NCBI RefSeq assembly: GCF_014201095.1
Contig: NZ_JACHDN010000001.1
Coordinates: forward strand, 2,728,001-2,792,000
Length of the DNA: 64,000 bases
From: Cellulomonas hominis
Lineage (GTDB): Bacteria; Actinomycetota; Actinomycetes; Actinomycetales; Cellulomonadaceae
Direction: 5' to 3'
Shown: positions 54,351 to 63,421 of the stretch, in pieces
How positions within the stretch are numbered: the stretch's first letter is position 1
Layout of the letters: the number at the start of each line of letters is the position of its first letter
Translations under genes and position numbers: made by a program
The notes under the pieces: generated by a model
Told to the model about the DNA's origin: nothing
The model's database searches: none
What the model saw: only the letters and a program-made list of their open reading frames with translations

Positions 54351-55016
54351 GTGCAGCCGTCGAGGGAGCACGACCCGGCGCCGGGAGCCCCGGCGCGCTC
54401 GGCCGTGCCCGCGACGCCCGCGGCCGCCGAGCCCCGCGACGACGCCTGGGCCGCCGACCCCCGGCTCGGCCCGGTCGAGGTCCGCCGGTCCCGCCGCCGC
54501 TCCCGCACCGTCACCGCGTACCGCGAGGGCGGCCGGACCATCGTCGCCATCCCCGCCCGGTTCACCCGCGCGCAGGAGCGCGAGTGGGTCCGCCGGATGC
54601 TCGACCGGCTCGCCACGCAGGAGCAGCGCCGGCGGCCGTCCGACGACCAGCTCGTCCGCCGCGCCGCGGAGCTGTCCAGCCGGTACCTCGGCGGGCGCGC
54701 GGTGCCGTCGAGCGTGCGGTGGTCCGGCAACCAGGGCCGGCGCTGGGGGTCGTGCTCCGTCGGCGACGGCAGCATCCGGATCTCCGACCGCCTGCGCGGC
54801 ATGCCGTCCTGGGTGACCGACTACGTGCTGCTGCACGAGCTGACCCACCTGCTGCACGCCGGGCACGGGCCGGAGTTCTGGGCCGAGCTGGAGGCGTACC
54901 CGCGCACCGAGCGGGCGCGCGGGTTCCTGGAGGGGTACGCCTTCGCGGAGCGGGAGCCGGGGGACCCGGTGGACGGCGAGGGGGCCGAGGCGGAGCCGGC
55001 GGCCGAGGCGGACTGA
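54351..55016 (+). CDS. YgjP/M48-like zinc metallopeptidase
   Basis: 221 residues. The zinc motif H-E-L-T-H-L-L-H-A-G-H-G-P-E-F-W (near residue 163) and the preceding R-R-W-G-S-C-S block are typical of YgjP/DUF45-type (M48-fold) peptidases. The first 45 residues are Ala/Pro-rich and disordered. GTG 54351 was chosen because TACGGT (54338-54343) ends 7 nt upstream. Homologues lie in the whiB7 neighbourhood of other actinobacteria. The substrate is unknown; there is no signal peptide, so it is probably cytoplasmic. Confidence 0.85.
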   Translation: MQPSREHDPAPGAPARSAVPATPAAAEPRDDAWAADPRLGPVEVRRSRRRSRTVTAYREGGRTIVAIPARFTRAQEREWVRRMLDRLATQEQRRRPSDDQLVRRAAELSSRYLGGRAVPSSVRWSGNQGRRWGSCSVGDGSIRISDRLRGMPSWVTDYVLLHELTHLLHAGHGPEFWAELEAYPRTERARGFLEGYAFAEREPGDPVDGEGAEAEPAAEAD

Positions 55017-55145
55017 CGGGGGAGAGCGCTCGGCGCAGCGGGTGCGAAGCGATCTCCTCAAGCGTTCAGCAGACGCGCAGGCGACGGGGGCGATAGCCTG
55101 TTGGTTCAGCCGCATTCCATCATGCTCTTTTTGAGAGGAATGCTC

Positions 55146-55682
55146 GTGTCAATCCGAATGGTTGCTGCCGTCCTTGCGACGGCGACTTTCCTGGTGCTGG
55201 GTCCGGCCGTCGCGCAGGCGGCGGACGTCCCCGACCAGGCACTTGCCGTCGACGTCATGACGGCCGAGGGAGAGAGCGGCGTGGACGCCATCGTCCGCCA
55301 CCGACTCGCTGCCCTCGTGGACTCCCAGTCGACGGTGGAGATCGCCGAGGCCGTCGAGAGCGGCGGGGGTGCCGTGCTCATGGACGAGAACGGCGAGGTC
55401 ATCGCGGCGCTGGACGAGGCCGGGCTTCCCGCCCGGGCGAGAGCGATCAGCTGGTTGTCGCCCGGGTGTGCCGTCGGTTCGGCGTGCGTGACCGCCGGCT
55501 CCATGAACCTGGGCTTTACGGGCACGGGGGTGAAGTCCCACACGATGAGCTCCGTGACGAAGTTCTACGCCGGAGACAAGACGACCGTGCTGTGGAAGGG
55601 TGCGAACTACTGGGCCGGGGCGCCGGGGAAGACGGTGTACCTGACGAAGGCCACGTCGATGGACTCGATCTCGCGGAGTTGA
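55146..55682 (+). CDS. Secreted protein of unknown function, probably acquired
   Basis: 178 residues. A classical signal peptide (basic start, hydrophobic 6-23, A-Q-A cleavage near 25) is followed by an acidic region (27-105). A C-terminal domain with C108 and C114 (C-A-V-G-S-A-C) comes next, then a Gly/Thr/Ser/Lys-rich stretch with several aromatic residues. I do not recognise it. GAGAGGA 6 nt before GTG 55146 sets the start, and TAGCCT (55094-55099) is a candidate -10. Codons such as TCA, CGA, GTT, CTT and ACT, rare in the neighbours, and visibly higher A+T mark it as different from the flanking conserved genes. A small antimicrobial or envelope-active protein is conceivable but unproven. 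Confidence 0.75.
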   Translation: MSIRMVAAVLATATFLVLGPAVAQAADVPDQALAVDVMTAEGESGVDAIVRHRLAALVDSQSTVEIAEAVESGGGAVLMDENGEVIAALDEAGLPARARAISWLSPGCAVGSACVTAGSMNLGFTGTGVKSHTMSSVTKFYAGDKTTVLWKGANYWAGAPGKTVYLTKATSMDSISRS

Positions 55683-55697
55683 GCGGCTTTTCGCGGC

Positions 55698-55742
55698 AGC
55701 ACGGCGGCCCGGAGGATTCTGTCGACCGGGCCGCCACGTGCT
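55698..55742. terminator. Hairpin between convergent secreted-protein and DUF2342 genes
   Basis: A perfect 10-bp stem (55703-55712 with 55726-55735) is extended by AGCAC/GTGCT (55698-55702 with 55738-55742) after a 2-nt bulge, with a 13-nt loop. It begins 16 nt after the secreted-protein stop. Confidence 0.7.
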
Positions 55743-55756
55743 GGCGACGGTGGGAG

Positions 55757-57169
55757 CTACTCCCGGCCGCCCGGGGTCTGAGGGGCCTCCGGCGGGGTGT
55801 CGCCGAGGATCTCCGCGAGCGCGCGGTCCAGGTCGGCGTGCTCGCCCTCGGCCGCGGTGCGGCGCCCGGCGTACCCGGCCGGGTCGTCCAGGTCCTCGGC
55901 GGTGGGCAGCAGGTCCGGGTGGTCCCAGACGGCGTCGCGCGCCTCGGGCCCCTGCTCGCGGGCGATCCGCGACCACAGCGCGGCGGCGTCCCGGGAGCGC
56001 CGGGGCCGCAGCTCCAGGCCGACCAGCGTGGCGAACGTCTGCTCCGCGGGGCCGCCGGCCGCGCGGCGTCGCCGGATCATCTCGCGCAGCGCGACGCTGT
56101 GCGGCAGGTGCGGGAGCGCGGCGGTCGCGACGACCTCGTCCACCCAGCCCTCGACGAGCGCGAGCGCCGTCTCCAGGCGCCCGAGCACGGCCTGCTGCTC
56201 GGGCGTGGTCTGCGGCGCGAACACCCCGGAGGACAGGGCGCCCTGGAGGGCGGTCGGGTCGGTGGGGTCGATCGACCGCACCGCGTCCTCGAGGCTCTCG
56301 AGGTCGATCCGGATGCCGCGGGCGTAGGCGTCGACGGCGCCGAGCAGGTGCCCGCGCAGCCACGTCACGTGCGTGAACAGGCGGGCGTGCGCGGCCTCGC
56401 GCAGCGCGACGAACAGCCGGACCTCCTCCAGCGGCACGTCCAGGCCCTCGGCGAACGCGGCGACGTTCCCGGGCACCAGTGCGGTGGCGGGGTCGGCGAC
56501 GAGCGGCAGGCCGACGTCGGTCAGGCCGAACACCTCGCGGGACAGCGAGCCGGCCGCCTGACCGACCTGCATGCCGAACACGAGGGCGCCGAGCTGGCGC
56601 ATCATCGCCGCCGGGTCCACCGCCCCGCCGCCCAGGCCGGGCGGCAGGCCCATGCCCTCGGGCAGCTGGTCGGCGAGCGTCGTGGCGAGCGCGGTGGACA
56701 GGGACGTGGCGACCGGCTCGGTCAGCGTCCGCCACGTCGGCAGCGTCTGCTCGACCCACTCGGAGCGGGACAGCGCGCGCACGTGGCCGCCGGCCGGGGG
56801 CAGGTCGGTCGCGGCGTCCAGCCACAGCTCCGCGACGCCGAGCGCCTCGGTGGCCTGCCGCGCCTCCGCGGGGCTGAGGCTCGGGTCGCCACCCGTCACC
56901 GCGACCTGCCGGGCCATGTCGTGCGCGACGTCCCAGTTCACCGGGCCGTCCCCGCTGCCGGCGAGCATGCGCTGCACCTGCCCCATCACCTGGTTCATCA
57001 TCGCGGGGTCCTCGGGCAGCCCCGAGGCCCGCGCCATCTCCGCCGGGTCGAGGCCCTGCTCGCGCATCTGCCGGATCGCCTCGTCGGCACCGGGGCCGAA
57101 CATCTGGCGCAGCATGTCCTCCCAGGCCGATCCGCCGGACGGCTCGGGCTGGCGCTGGTCGTCGGTCAT
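55757..57169 (-). CDS. DUF2342 zinc-dependent metalloprotease-like protein
   Basis: 470 residues. The family motif A-L-R-E-A-A-H-A-R-L-F (near residue 263), followed by H-V-T-W-L-R, matches DUF2342, an actinobacterial family with a zincin-like fold that corresponds by position to Rv3195. Proteolytic activity has, to my knowledge, not been shown generally. GGGAGG precedes the ATG, and TACGGT (57205-57200) gives a normal leadered promoter. It is divergent from the PDZ-S16 gene. Confidence 0.88.
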   Translation of the reverse strand: MTDDQRQPEPSGGSAWEDMLRQMFGPGADEAIRQMREQGLDPAEMARASGLPEDPAMMNQVMGQVQRMLAGSGDGPVNWDVAHDMARQVAVTGGDPSLSPAEARQATEALGVAELWLDAATDLPPAGGHVRALSRSEWVEQTLPTWRTLTEPVATSLSTALATTLADQLPEGMGLPPGLGGGAVDPAAMMRQLGALVFGMQVGQAAGSLSREVFGLTDVGLPLVADPATALVPGNVAAFAEGLDVPLEEVRLFVALREAAHARLFTHVTWLRGHLLGAVDAYARGIRIDLESLEDAVRSIDPTDPTALQGALSSGVFAPQTTPEQQAVLGRLETALALVEGWVDEVVATAALPHLPHSVALREMIRRRRAAGGPAEQTFATLVGLELRPRRSRDAAALWSRIAREQGPEARDAVWDHPDLLPTAEDLDDPAGYAGRRTAAEGEHADLDRALAEILGDTPPEAPQTPGGRE

Positions 57170-57285
57170 CGCGGGGCCTCCCGGGGCTGGTGGTGGTCCA
57201 CCGTAACCACGCCCGACCTGAGCCGTGACCCCGCGGGGGCGGGGGTTCGCTGAGGGCGCACGGGTCGGTGCGGCATGATCGTCCG

Positions 57286-58422
57286 GTGCACGCCGAGCCC
57301 GACCTCCCCCCGGACCCGTTCGCCGCGCCCGAGGAAGAGCCCGAGGAGCAGCCCGCGCCGGTGACCCGGCGCGCCGTCGTCCTGTCCGCGAGCATGCTGC
57401 TGACCGCCGTGCTGCTGGTCGTGCTGCTGCTGATGCCGGTGCCGTACGCGGTGAACTCGCCCGGCCCGACGCTGGACACCCTCGGCTCGCACGACGACCA
57501 GCAGCTCATCACGATCGAGGGCGCCGAGACGTACGCCTCCACGGGGGAGCTGCGGCTGACCACGGTGTCCACCACCGGCGGCCCCGGCTACCCGTCGAGC
57601 GTGCTCGGGGTGCTGGCCGGCTGGGTCAGCGGCTCGCGCCTGGTGCTGCCGGTCGAGAACGTCTTCCCGCAGGACGCCACGCAGGAGCAGCTCGACCAGC
57701 AGAACGAGGCCCAGATGACGTCCTCGCAGGAGAACGCCACCGTCGCCGCGCTGGAGGAGCTCGGGTACACCGTCCCGGTCACGCTCACCGTGCACGACGC
57801 GGTCGAGGGCAGCGGGGCGGAGGGCGTCGTCGAGCCCGGCGACGTGCTGGTCGCCTTCGACGGCACGCCGCTGACGTCCTACGGGCAGCTCATCGACCTG
57901 CTGGACGCGACCGAGCCGGGCAGCACGGTGACCCTCGGGGTGCAGCGCGACGGCGCCGCCACCGACCTCGAGGTGGTCACCGCGGCGCGCGAGGACGGCG
58001 ACGGAAGCCAGCTCGGCGTCTACATCGACCCGACGTTCGACCCGCCGGTGGACGTCACCATCCAGATCGACCGGATCGGCGGCTCGAGCGCGGGCACCAT
58101 GTTCGCGCTCGGGATCATCGACAAGATGACGCCCGAGGACGAGGCGGACGGCGAGGTCATCGCGGGCACGGGGACGATGGACCTCAACGGCGCCGTGGGG
58201 CCCATCGGCGGCATCCGGCAGAAGATGGCCGGCGCGCTGCGCGACGGGGCGACCTGGTTCCTGGCCCCGGCGGACAACTGCGACGAGGTCGTCGGGCACG
58301 TGCCGGACGGGCTGGACGTCGTCAAGGTGTCGACGCTGCACGAGGCGCGGGAGGCCGTCGAGGCCATCGGCGCGGGCGAGACCGGCGACCTGCCGACCTG
58401 CACGGCGGCCGACGCGGGCTGA
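57286..58422 (+). CDS. PDZ / Lon-type (S16) serine protease, membrane-anchored
   Basis: 378 residues. One membrane segment (about 30-52) anchors a PDZ domain (about 170-250, V-V-E-P-G-D-V-L-V-A-F-D-G-T-P-L). An S16 protease domain follows, with the Ser in G-S-S-A-G (S268) and the Lys in I-R-Q-K-M (K313), the Ser-Lys dyad of Lon. It corresponds to Rv3194c. The membrane anchor places PDZ and protease outside. GTG 57286 is the likely start, with CATGAT six bases upstream. Confidence 0.92.
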   Translation: MHAEPDLPPDPFAAPEEEPEEQPAPVTRRAVVLSASMLLTAVLLVVLLLMPVPYAVNSPGPTLDTLGSHDDQQLITIEGAETYASTGELRLTTVSTTGGPGYPSSVLGVLAGWVSGSRLVLPVENVFPQDATQEQLDQQNEAQMTSSQENATVAALEELGYTVPVTLTVHDAVEGSGAEGVVEPGDVLVAFDGTPLTSYGQLIDLLDATEPGSTVTLGVQRDGAATDLEVVTAAREDGDGSQLGVYIDPTFDPPVDVTIQIDRIGGSSAGTMFALGIIDKMTPEDEADGEVIAGTGTMDLNGAVGPIGGIRQKMAGALRDGATWFLAPADNCDEVVGHVPDGLDVVKVSTLHEAREAVEAIGAGETGDLPTCTAADAG

Positions 58423-58450
58423 GGCGGGCTGAGGTCGCCTTCCGCCGGGC

Positions 58451-59026
58451 TCAGGCGAACGTCGCGCGCAGCGCCTCGACCAGGCCCGGCACCACGTCCG
58501 GCCCCTGACCGACGGCGTCGTCCCGGTCGGCCGCGCGCTGGCGCACCGCGCACCAGGAGGTGCCGTCGCGGAGCACGCCGACCGCGAGCCGCACGTCCTG
58601 CCGCTGCGGGTGCGCGAGCAGGGCGGTCAGCGCGGCGTCGGGGTCCTCGGGCAGGCCCTCCTCGGCCTCGGGCGGCAGCACGATGCGCTCGACGGTGAGC
58701 GCGGCGCCGTGCACGCCCTCGGGCCAGGCGATCGCGCCGAGCAGGCCCTCCAGGTCGTCGCTCGGGGGCAGGCCCTCCTGCTCGACCGAGGTCAGGTGCT
58801 CGGGGTCGGCCGCCGCCACGGCGAGCACCTCGGGCGGCAGCTGGCCGGCGAGGGCGGGCTCGGCGTCCAGCGCGGCCTGCGTGCGGACCAGCGCGAACAC
58901 CCGCACGGGACCGTCCCAGCCGCCGGTCGCGACGTGCCGCTCGATCTCGGCGACGGCCTCCGCGAGCGCGCGCTGCGCGGGGCTGACGGGCGGCTGGTCG
59001 GCGGAGGTGTCCGGGGTGCTGCTCAC
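58451..59026 (-). CDS. PPA1309-like family protein
   Basis: 191 residues, acidic, with no signal or membrane segment. Blocks such as G-P-V-R-V-F-A-L-V-R-T, I-A-W-P-E-G-V-H-G-A-A-L and R-L-A-V-G-V-L-R-D-G-T-S-W-C-A-V-R match the actinobacterial family known by the name PPA1309. The function is unknown. GTG 59026 fits a leaderless start (GAGGAT seven bases upstream), and an ATG at 59035 is the alternative. It lies between the PDZ-S16 and UPF0182 genes, as in other actinobacteria. Confidence 0.82.
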   Translation of the reverse strand: MSSTPDTSADQPPVSPAQRALAEAVAEIERHVATGGWDGPVRVFALVRTQAALDAEPALAGQLPPEVLAVAAADPEHLTSVEQEGLPPSDDLEGLLGAIAWPEGVHGAALTVERIVLPPEAEEGLPEDPDAALTALLAHPQRQDVRLAVGVLRDGTSWCAVRQRAADRDDAVGQGPDVVPGLVEALRATFA

Positions 59027-59184
59027 GGTGGCCATCCTCGCATCTCGATCCGGCCCGGGGACGAGCGCAGGGGCACCGCCGGCGTGTGGGAACCTGGGTG
59101 CCACCTGGCGCGTTGTGCCCAGCGTGCGCCGGGTGTGCCCGGCGCGTGCACGCGTGACCCCCCGACTGCGAGGACCTCGAGGCC

Positions 59185-62100
59185 GTGACCTTCGCCAACC
59201 CGCCCGCCCGACCGCCCCGGGGGCCGCGCGCGCCCCGGCCGCCCCGAGGAGCGGGCCGACGCCGCCCGAGCCCGATCGCGATCACCGTCATCGTGCTCGC
59301 GCTCGTCGTGATCGCGGTGCTCGTCCTCGCCCAGGTGTGGACCGAGGTCCTGTGGTTCGACCAGCTCGGCTTCTCGCAGGTGCTGTGGACCCAGTGGCTG
59401 ACCCGCGGCGCCCTGTTCGTCATCGGCTTCCTCGTCATGGGCGGCGCCGTGTTCGCCAGCCTGGCCGTGGGGTACCGCAGCCGGCCGGTGTACGCGCCGT
59501 CGAACCAGGAGCAGATCAGCCTCGACTCCTACCGCGAGGCCATCGAGCCGCTGCGCCGGGTCGTGCTGGTCGCCGGGCCCGCCGTGCTCGGCCTGTTCGC
59601 CGGCATCGCGGCTTCCCAGCAGTGGAGCACCGTGCAGCTCTGGATGCACAGCACCGAGGTCGGCCGGACCGACCCGCAGTGGAACCTGGACCTGTCGTTC
59701 TACATGTTCGAGCTGCCGGGTCTGCGGTTCGTGGTCAGCTTCCTCATGGCGGTCACGGTGCTCGCCGGCATCGCGGGCATCGCGACGCAGTACCTGTACG
59801 GCGGCTTCCGGGTCGGCGGCTCGAGCGCGACGCCGCGGATGACGAAGGCCGCGCGGGTGCACCTGTCGGTCATCGCCGCCGTCCTCATGGTGCTCATCGC
59901 CGCGAACTACTTCCTGGACCGGTACTCGATCCTCACGCGGGAGGGCGACCGGTTCGAGGGCGCCTCGTACACCGACGTGCACGCGGTCATCCCGTCGAAG
60001 AGCATCCTGGCGATCGTCGCCCTGCTCGTGGCGATCATGTTCATCGTCACCGCGGTGCGCGGCACGTGGCGCATCCCGGCGATCGGCGTGGGGCTCATGG
60101 TGGTCGGCGCGGTCGTCATCGGCGGCATCTACCCGGCCGTCGTGCAGCGGTTCCAGGTGAACCCGAACCAGCAGGACGCCGAGGCGCCGTTCATCCAGCG
60201 CAACATCGACGCGACCCTCGCGGCGTACGACCTCGAGGACGTCGAGATCAGCGACTACAACGCGAGCGTCACGGCCGAGTCGGGTGCCCTGCGCGAGGAC
60301 GCCGAGACCACCGCCTCGATCCGCCTGCTCGACCCGCAGGTCGTGTCGGACTCCTTCCGGCAGCTCGAGCAGATCCGCGGCTTCTACTCGTTCCCCGACA
60401 CGCTGTCCGTCGACCGGTACGAGATCGACGGCGAGAGCCGCGACACCGTCATCGCGGTGCGCGAGGTCGACCTCGAGGGCCTCGACGTGCAGCGGCGCAA
60501 CTGGACCAACGACGTCACCGTCTACACGCACGGCTTCGGCGTCGTCGCCGCCTACGGCAACACCACCACCTCGACCGGCGCACCCGAGTTCTGGGAGGGC
60601 GGCATCCCGTCCACCGGCGAGATGGGGGAGTACGAGCCCCGGATCTACTTCGGCCAGTCGTCGCCGACCTACTCGATCGTCGGCGCGCCCGAGGGCTCGC
60701 AGTGGGAGCTCGACTACCCGGACGACGAGTCGGGCGGCGCGGTGAACACCGCGTTCCCGACCGGCGAGATCTCGGCGGGCCCGGAGATCGGGTCGCTGTG
60801 GAACAAGCTGCTCTACTCGATCAAGTTCGGCTCCGAGCAGATCCTGTTCTCCGAGCGCGTCAACGAGCAGTCGCAGATCCTCTACGACCGGGACCCGGTC
60901 GAGCGGGTCCAGAAGGTCGCGCCGTACCTGACGCTCGACGGGCGCGTGTACCCCGCGGTCGTCGACGGCCGGGTCAAGTGGATCGTCGACGGCTACACCA
61001 CGTCGAACCAGTACCCGTACGCCGCCGCGCAGTCCCTCGAGGAGGCGACGGTCGACTCGCTGACCCAGTCCTCCGCCACGATCGAGGCGCTGCAGCCGGA
61101 GACCGTGAACTACATCCGCAACTCGGTGAAGGCCACCGTCGACGCCTACGACGGCAGCGTGACCCTGTACGCCTGGGACGCCGAGGACCCGGTCCTGCAG
61201 TCCTGGAGCAAGGTGTTCGACACCTCGCTCGAGCCGGTGTCGTCGATCAGCTCCGAGCTGATGAACCACATCCGGTACCCGGAGGACCTGTTCAAGGTGC
61301 AGCGCACCCTGCTGGGGACCTACCACGTGACCGACCCGGGCCAGTTCTTCTCCGGCAACGACGCGTGGCGGACCCCGAACGACCCGACCGCCGGTGACGC
61401 GAACGTCGCGCAGCCGCCGTACTACCTGACCCTGGAGATGCCCGGGCAGGACGCGGCGTCGTTCTCGCTGCAGTCGACGTTCGTGCCCGCAGGCGCGAAC
61501 GCCCGCGACGTGCTCACCGGGTACGTGGCGGTCGACGCCGAGGCCGGGGCCACCGCCGGGAAGCCCGCCGAGGGCTACGGCAAGATCCGGCTGCTGGAGC
61601 TGCCCCGCGACTCCACGGTCCCGGGCCCGAACCAGATGAACAACAACTTCACCTCGAACCCCGAGGTGTCGCAGCAGCTCAACCTGCTCCGGCAGGGCGA
61701 CTCCGAGGTCATCCAGGGCAACCTGCTGACGCTGCCCGTCGGCGGCGGCCTGCTGTACGTGCAGCCCGTCTACGTGCAGGCGGCGACCGGGACCCAGTTC
61801 CCGCTGCTGCAGCGCGTGCTCGTCGCATTCGGCGACCAGATCGGCTTCGCGAGCACCCTCGACGAGGCGCTCGACCAGGTGTTCGGCGGCGACGACGGCA
61901 CCGAGGCGGGCGACGCGGGCAACGACCTGACGCCGCCGGACACCGGGGACGACACCGCGGTGCCCGGCGACGACACCGAGACCCCGGCGCCGACGCCCCA
62001 GCCGACCGACCCCGGCGCGACCGCCGACGCCCAGACCCGCCTGACCCAGGCGCTCGAGGACATGAACCAGGCGATCCTCGACGGGCAGCAGGCGCTCGCG

Positions 62101-62199
62101 GACGGCGACTTCGCCGCCTACGGCGAGGCGCAGGACCGGCTCAGCGCGGCGCTCGACGCCGCGGTGGCCGCGGACAACGAGCTCAACGCCGGGGGCTGA
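59185..62199 (+). CDS. UPF0182 family large membrane protein
   Basis: 1004 residues. Seven hydrophobic segments fill the first 320 residues, with the family W-T-E-V-L-W-F-D-Q-L-G-F near residue 52. A large extracytoplasmic domain follows (about 325-890). The last 110 residues are acidic and Pro/Thr/Asp-rich, ending in a helical A-L-E-D-M-N-Q-A segment. UPF0182 proteins (Rv3193c-type) are conserved in actinobacteria with no established function. The GTG start is preceded by GAGG. The gene closes the conserved block and is followed by a terminator. Confidence 0.93.
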   Translation: MTFANPPARPPRGPRAPRPPRGAGRRRPSPIAITVIVLALVVIAVLVLAQVWTEVLWFDQLGFSQVLWTQWLTRGALFVIGFLVMGGAVFASLAVGYRSRPVYAPSNQEQISLDSYREAIEPLRRVVLVAGPAVLGLFAGIAASQQWSTVQLWMHSTEVGRTDPQWNLDLSFYMFELPGLRFVVSFLMAVTVLAGIAGIATQYLYGGFRVGGSSATPRMTKAARVHLSVIAAVLMVLIAANYFLDRYSILTREGDRFEGASYTDVHAVIPSKSILAIVALLVAIMFIVTAVRGTWRIPAIGVGLMVVGAVVIGGIYPAVVQRFQVNPNQQDAEAPFIQRNIDATLAAYDLEDVEISDYNASVTAESGALREDAETTASIRLLDPQVVSDSFRQLEQIRGFYSFPDTLSVDRYEIDGESRDTVIAVREVDLEGLDVQRRNWTNDVTVYTHGFGVVAAYGNTTTSTGAPEFWEGGIPSTGEMGEYEPRIYFGQSSPTYSIVGAPEGSQWELDYPDDESGGAVNTAFPTGEISAGPEIGSLWNKLLYSIKFGSEQILFSERVNEQSQILYDRDPVERVQKVAPYLTLDGRVYPAVVDGRVKWIVDGYTTSNQYPYAAAQSLEEATVDSLTQSSATIEALQPETVNYIRNSVKATVDAYDGSVTLYAWDAEDPVLQSWSKVFDTSLEPVSSISSELMNHIRYPEDLFKVQRTLLGTYHVTDPGQFFSGNDAWRTPNDPTAGDANVAQPPYYLTLEMPGQDAASFSLQSTFVPAGANARDVLTGYVAVDAEAGATAGKPAEGYGKIRLLELPRDSTVPGPNQMNNNFTSNPEVSQQLNLLRQGDSEVIQGNLLTLPVGGGLLYVQPVYVQAATGTQFPLLQRVLVAFGDQIGFASTLDEALDQVFGGDDGTEAGDAGNDLTPPDTGDDTAVPGDDTETPAPTPQPTDPGATADAQTRLTQALEDMNQAILDGQQALADGDFAAYGEAQDRLSAALDAAVAADNELNAGG

Positions 62200-62219
62200 C
62201 GCCGGCGCGGGGTCCGCAC

Positions 62220-62258
62220 GACGGCGGGCCGGTCCCCTTGCGGGGCCGGCCCGCCGTC
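62220..62258 (+). terminator. Hairpin downstream of the UPF0182 gene
   Basis: Positions 62220-62237 pair with 62242-62258 (17 bp with one bulged T) around the loop TTGC. It lies 21 nt past the stop codon. No T-tract. Confidence 0.75.
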
Positions 62259-62344
62259 GCGTCCGGCGTCCGGCCGCTGTGACCGAGGGCACGGGGGCTC
62301 GATTTGGACTGGGCGTCACGCTGGCGTAACGTAGTGATCACCGA

Positions 62345-62418
62345 CGCGGGGTGGAGCAGCTCGGTAGCTCGCTGGGCTCATAACCCAGAGGTCGCAGGTT
62401 CAAATCCTGCCCCCGCTA
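62345..62418 (+). tRNA. Initiator tRNA-fMet (anticodon CAT)
   Basis: A 74-nt cloverleaf with anticodon CAT in CTCATAA. Initiator features are clear: the first base (C) does not pair with the base opposite (T), and three consecutive G:C pairs border the anticodon loop (GGG/CCC). The T-arm is GCAGG-TTCAAAT-CCTGC. CCA is not encoded. It is followed within 20 nt by a strong terminator. The DNA downstream differs in composition from that upstream, so the tRNA 3' end may have served as an integration site. Confidence 0.96.
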
Positions 62419-62435
62419 CTCAGGAAGCAGCACGT

Positions 62436-62473
62436 CAGAGGCCCTTCCGATCGAGAGATCGGGAGGGCCTCTG
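62436..62473 (+). terminator. Terminator of the tRNA gene
   Basis: A 17-bp stem (62436-62452 with 62457-62473, one G:T pair) closes with a GAGA tetraloop. It lies 18 nt after the tRNA. Confidence 0.85.
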
Positions 62474-62860
62474 GCGTTGCGGTAAGCACTTGGTCAGCAG
62501 CGGAGACCGGCGAACGCGGGCGGACGCTCGCGGGCGGCGGCGGAAGATCCGCCGCTGTGCAGGGCGGCGATCGGGCAGCAGTGCGACCGATTCGTCGACA
62601 TGTCGACCGTTCCCGTCAGCTGGCCCGGCCGTCCCCAGTTGCGTCAAGGTGCGCCCTCCAGGCCGGTTCGGCTGGTGTCGTCGCTGCCATCCACGGCGTC
62701 GACGCGCGCAAGGAGCTCGCGCAATTCGCCCAGCCTGATCGAGGGGCTTCAACCGTCGCTTGACGGCAGCCGCTCGACGTCGTCATCGCCGTCGAGGCGG
62801 AGCGCCCTCGTAGGGTCCAGACGGCGGGACGAGCCCAACCTCACCTCAGCGGCGGTGCAA
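62474..62860. other. No recognisable gene; possibly degraded DNA
   Basis: About 390 nt with lower G+C and weaker third-position bias than the rest of the window. Several short frames are open on both strands but none has a start, ribosome-binding site and codon bias together. On the minus strand, two adjacent frames around 62690-62810 read like pieces of one charged helical protein split by a stop or frameshift. I regard this as a possible remnant only. Confidence 0.4.
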
Positions 62861-63382
62861 CTACGCCATGGAGATGGCGGGTGCCTCCGCAGAGGCAGCT
62901 GGGGAGCGGCGGACCGGAGTTGCGGTCGTGACACCAATCGGGTGAGCGGCGACTTCGGCGTACAGCCGAGCGGTGGCTCCGGTGATGGTGTCAGGGGCGT
63001 GGACGATGCGGCGTTCCAGGCGGGCTTCGGCGAGGTCGGGCCGTTCACTCACCAGATCTCGTGGCAACGTCAGAGCCGGCATCAGCAGGAGGCCCGTCCG
63101 CGCGAGTCGGTCGAACGTCGTTCCCTCGTGAACGGCGATGTCGGCCATGACCTGCACGGCGCCGTTGAGAACGGCGGCGACGTGCCGCTCAGACGGGGCG
63201 AACGGCGCTGACGTCTGACGGTGCTCGATCGGGGCGAGATCCCGCAGCAGGCGGGCGGCCGCTCCGGCGTCGTCGCGGATGCTCGTCGCCGGGGGCTCGA
63301 GGATCGCGAACTCCGACAGGGCGTGGTGGAGGCGCTGCCAGGCGCGCGCGTGCTGGACGAGTGCGCCGGCTCCCCAGTTCAC
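62861..63382 (-). CDS. Protein of unknown function next to a CsoR-like operator
   Basis: 173 residues, soluble, mostly helical, with no cysteine and no recognised motif. The segment L-M-P-A-L-T-L-P-R-D-L-V-S-E-R-P is the most distinctive. Base composition and codon use are less GC-biased than in the conserved block. GTG 63382 is the only reasonable start; its ribosome-binding site is weak (GAGGC). A CsoR-like palindrome (63405-63421) lies 23 nt upstream, overlapping a possible -10. Genes of this kind on mobile elements are often unannotated, so function cannot be assigned. Confidence 0.55.
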   Translation of the reverse strand: MNWGAGALVQHARAWQRLHHALSEFAILEPPATSIRDDAGAAARLLRDLAPIEHRQTSAPFAPSERHVAAVLNGAVQVMADIAVHEGTTFDRLARTGLLLMPALTLPRDLVSERPDLAEARLERRIVHAPDTITGATARLYAEVAAHPIGVTTATPVRRSPAASAEAPAISMA

Positions 63383-63404
63383 GCCTCACCGTCGTCGCCA
63401 ACCT

Positions 63405-63421
63405 ATACCCCTGGGGGGTAT
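63405..63421 (-). promoter_or_regulatory. CsoR-like operator
   Basis: ATACCCC-n3-GGGGTAT is a perfect 7-bp inverted repeat with a G-tract centre, the pattern bound by copper-sensing CsoR and related RcnR-type repressors. On the minus strand TATAGGTT follows it immediately and could supply the -10 for the gene starting at 63382. No csoR gene is in the window. Confidence 0.6.

Noticed and set aside
55146..55682. Lactococcin-972-like or other named bacteriocin
   Set aside because: The length, signal peptide and C-terminal enrichment in Gly/Thr/aromatic residues suggested it, but I could not match any specific bacteriocin signature, so it is left as unknown.
62557..63211. Overlapping plus-strand frames after the tRNA
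   Set aside because: They have no ribosome-binding site, no codon bias and no recognisable motif, and they overlap the better-supported minus-strand gene at 62861-63382.
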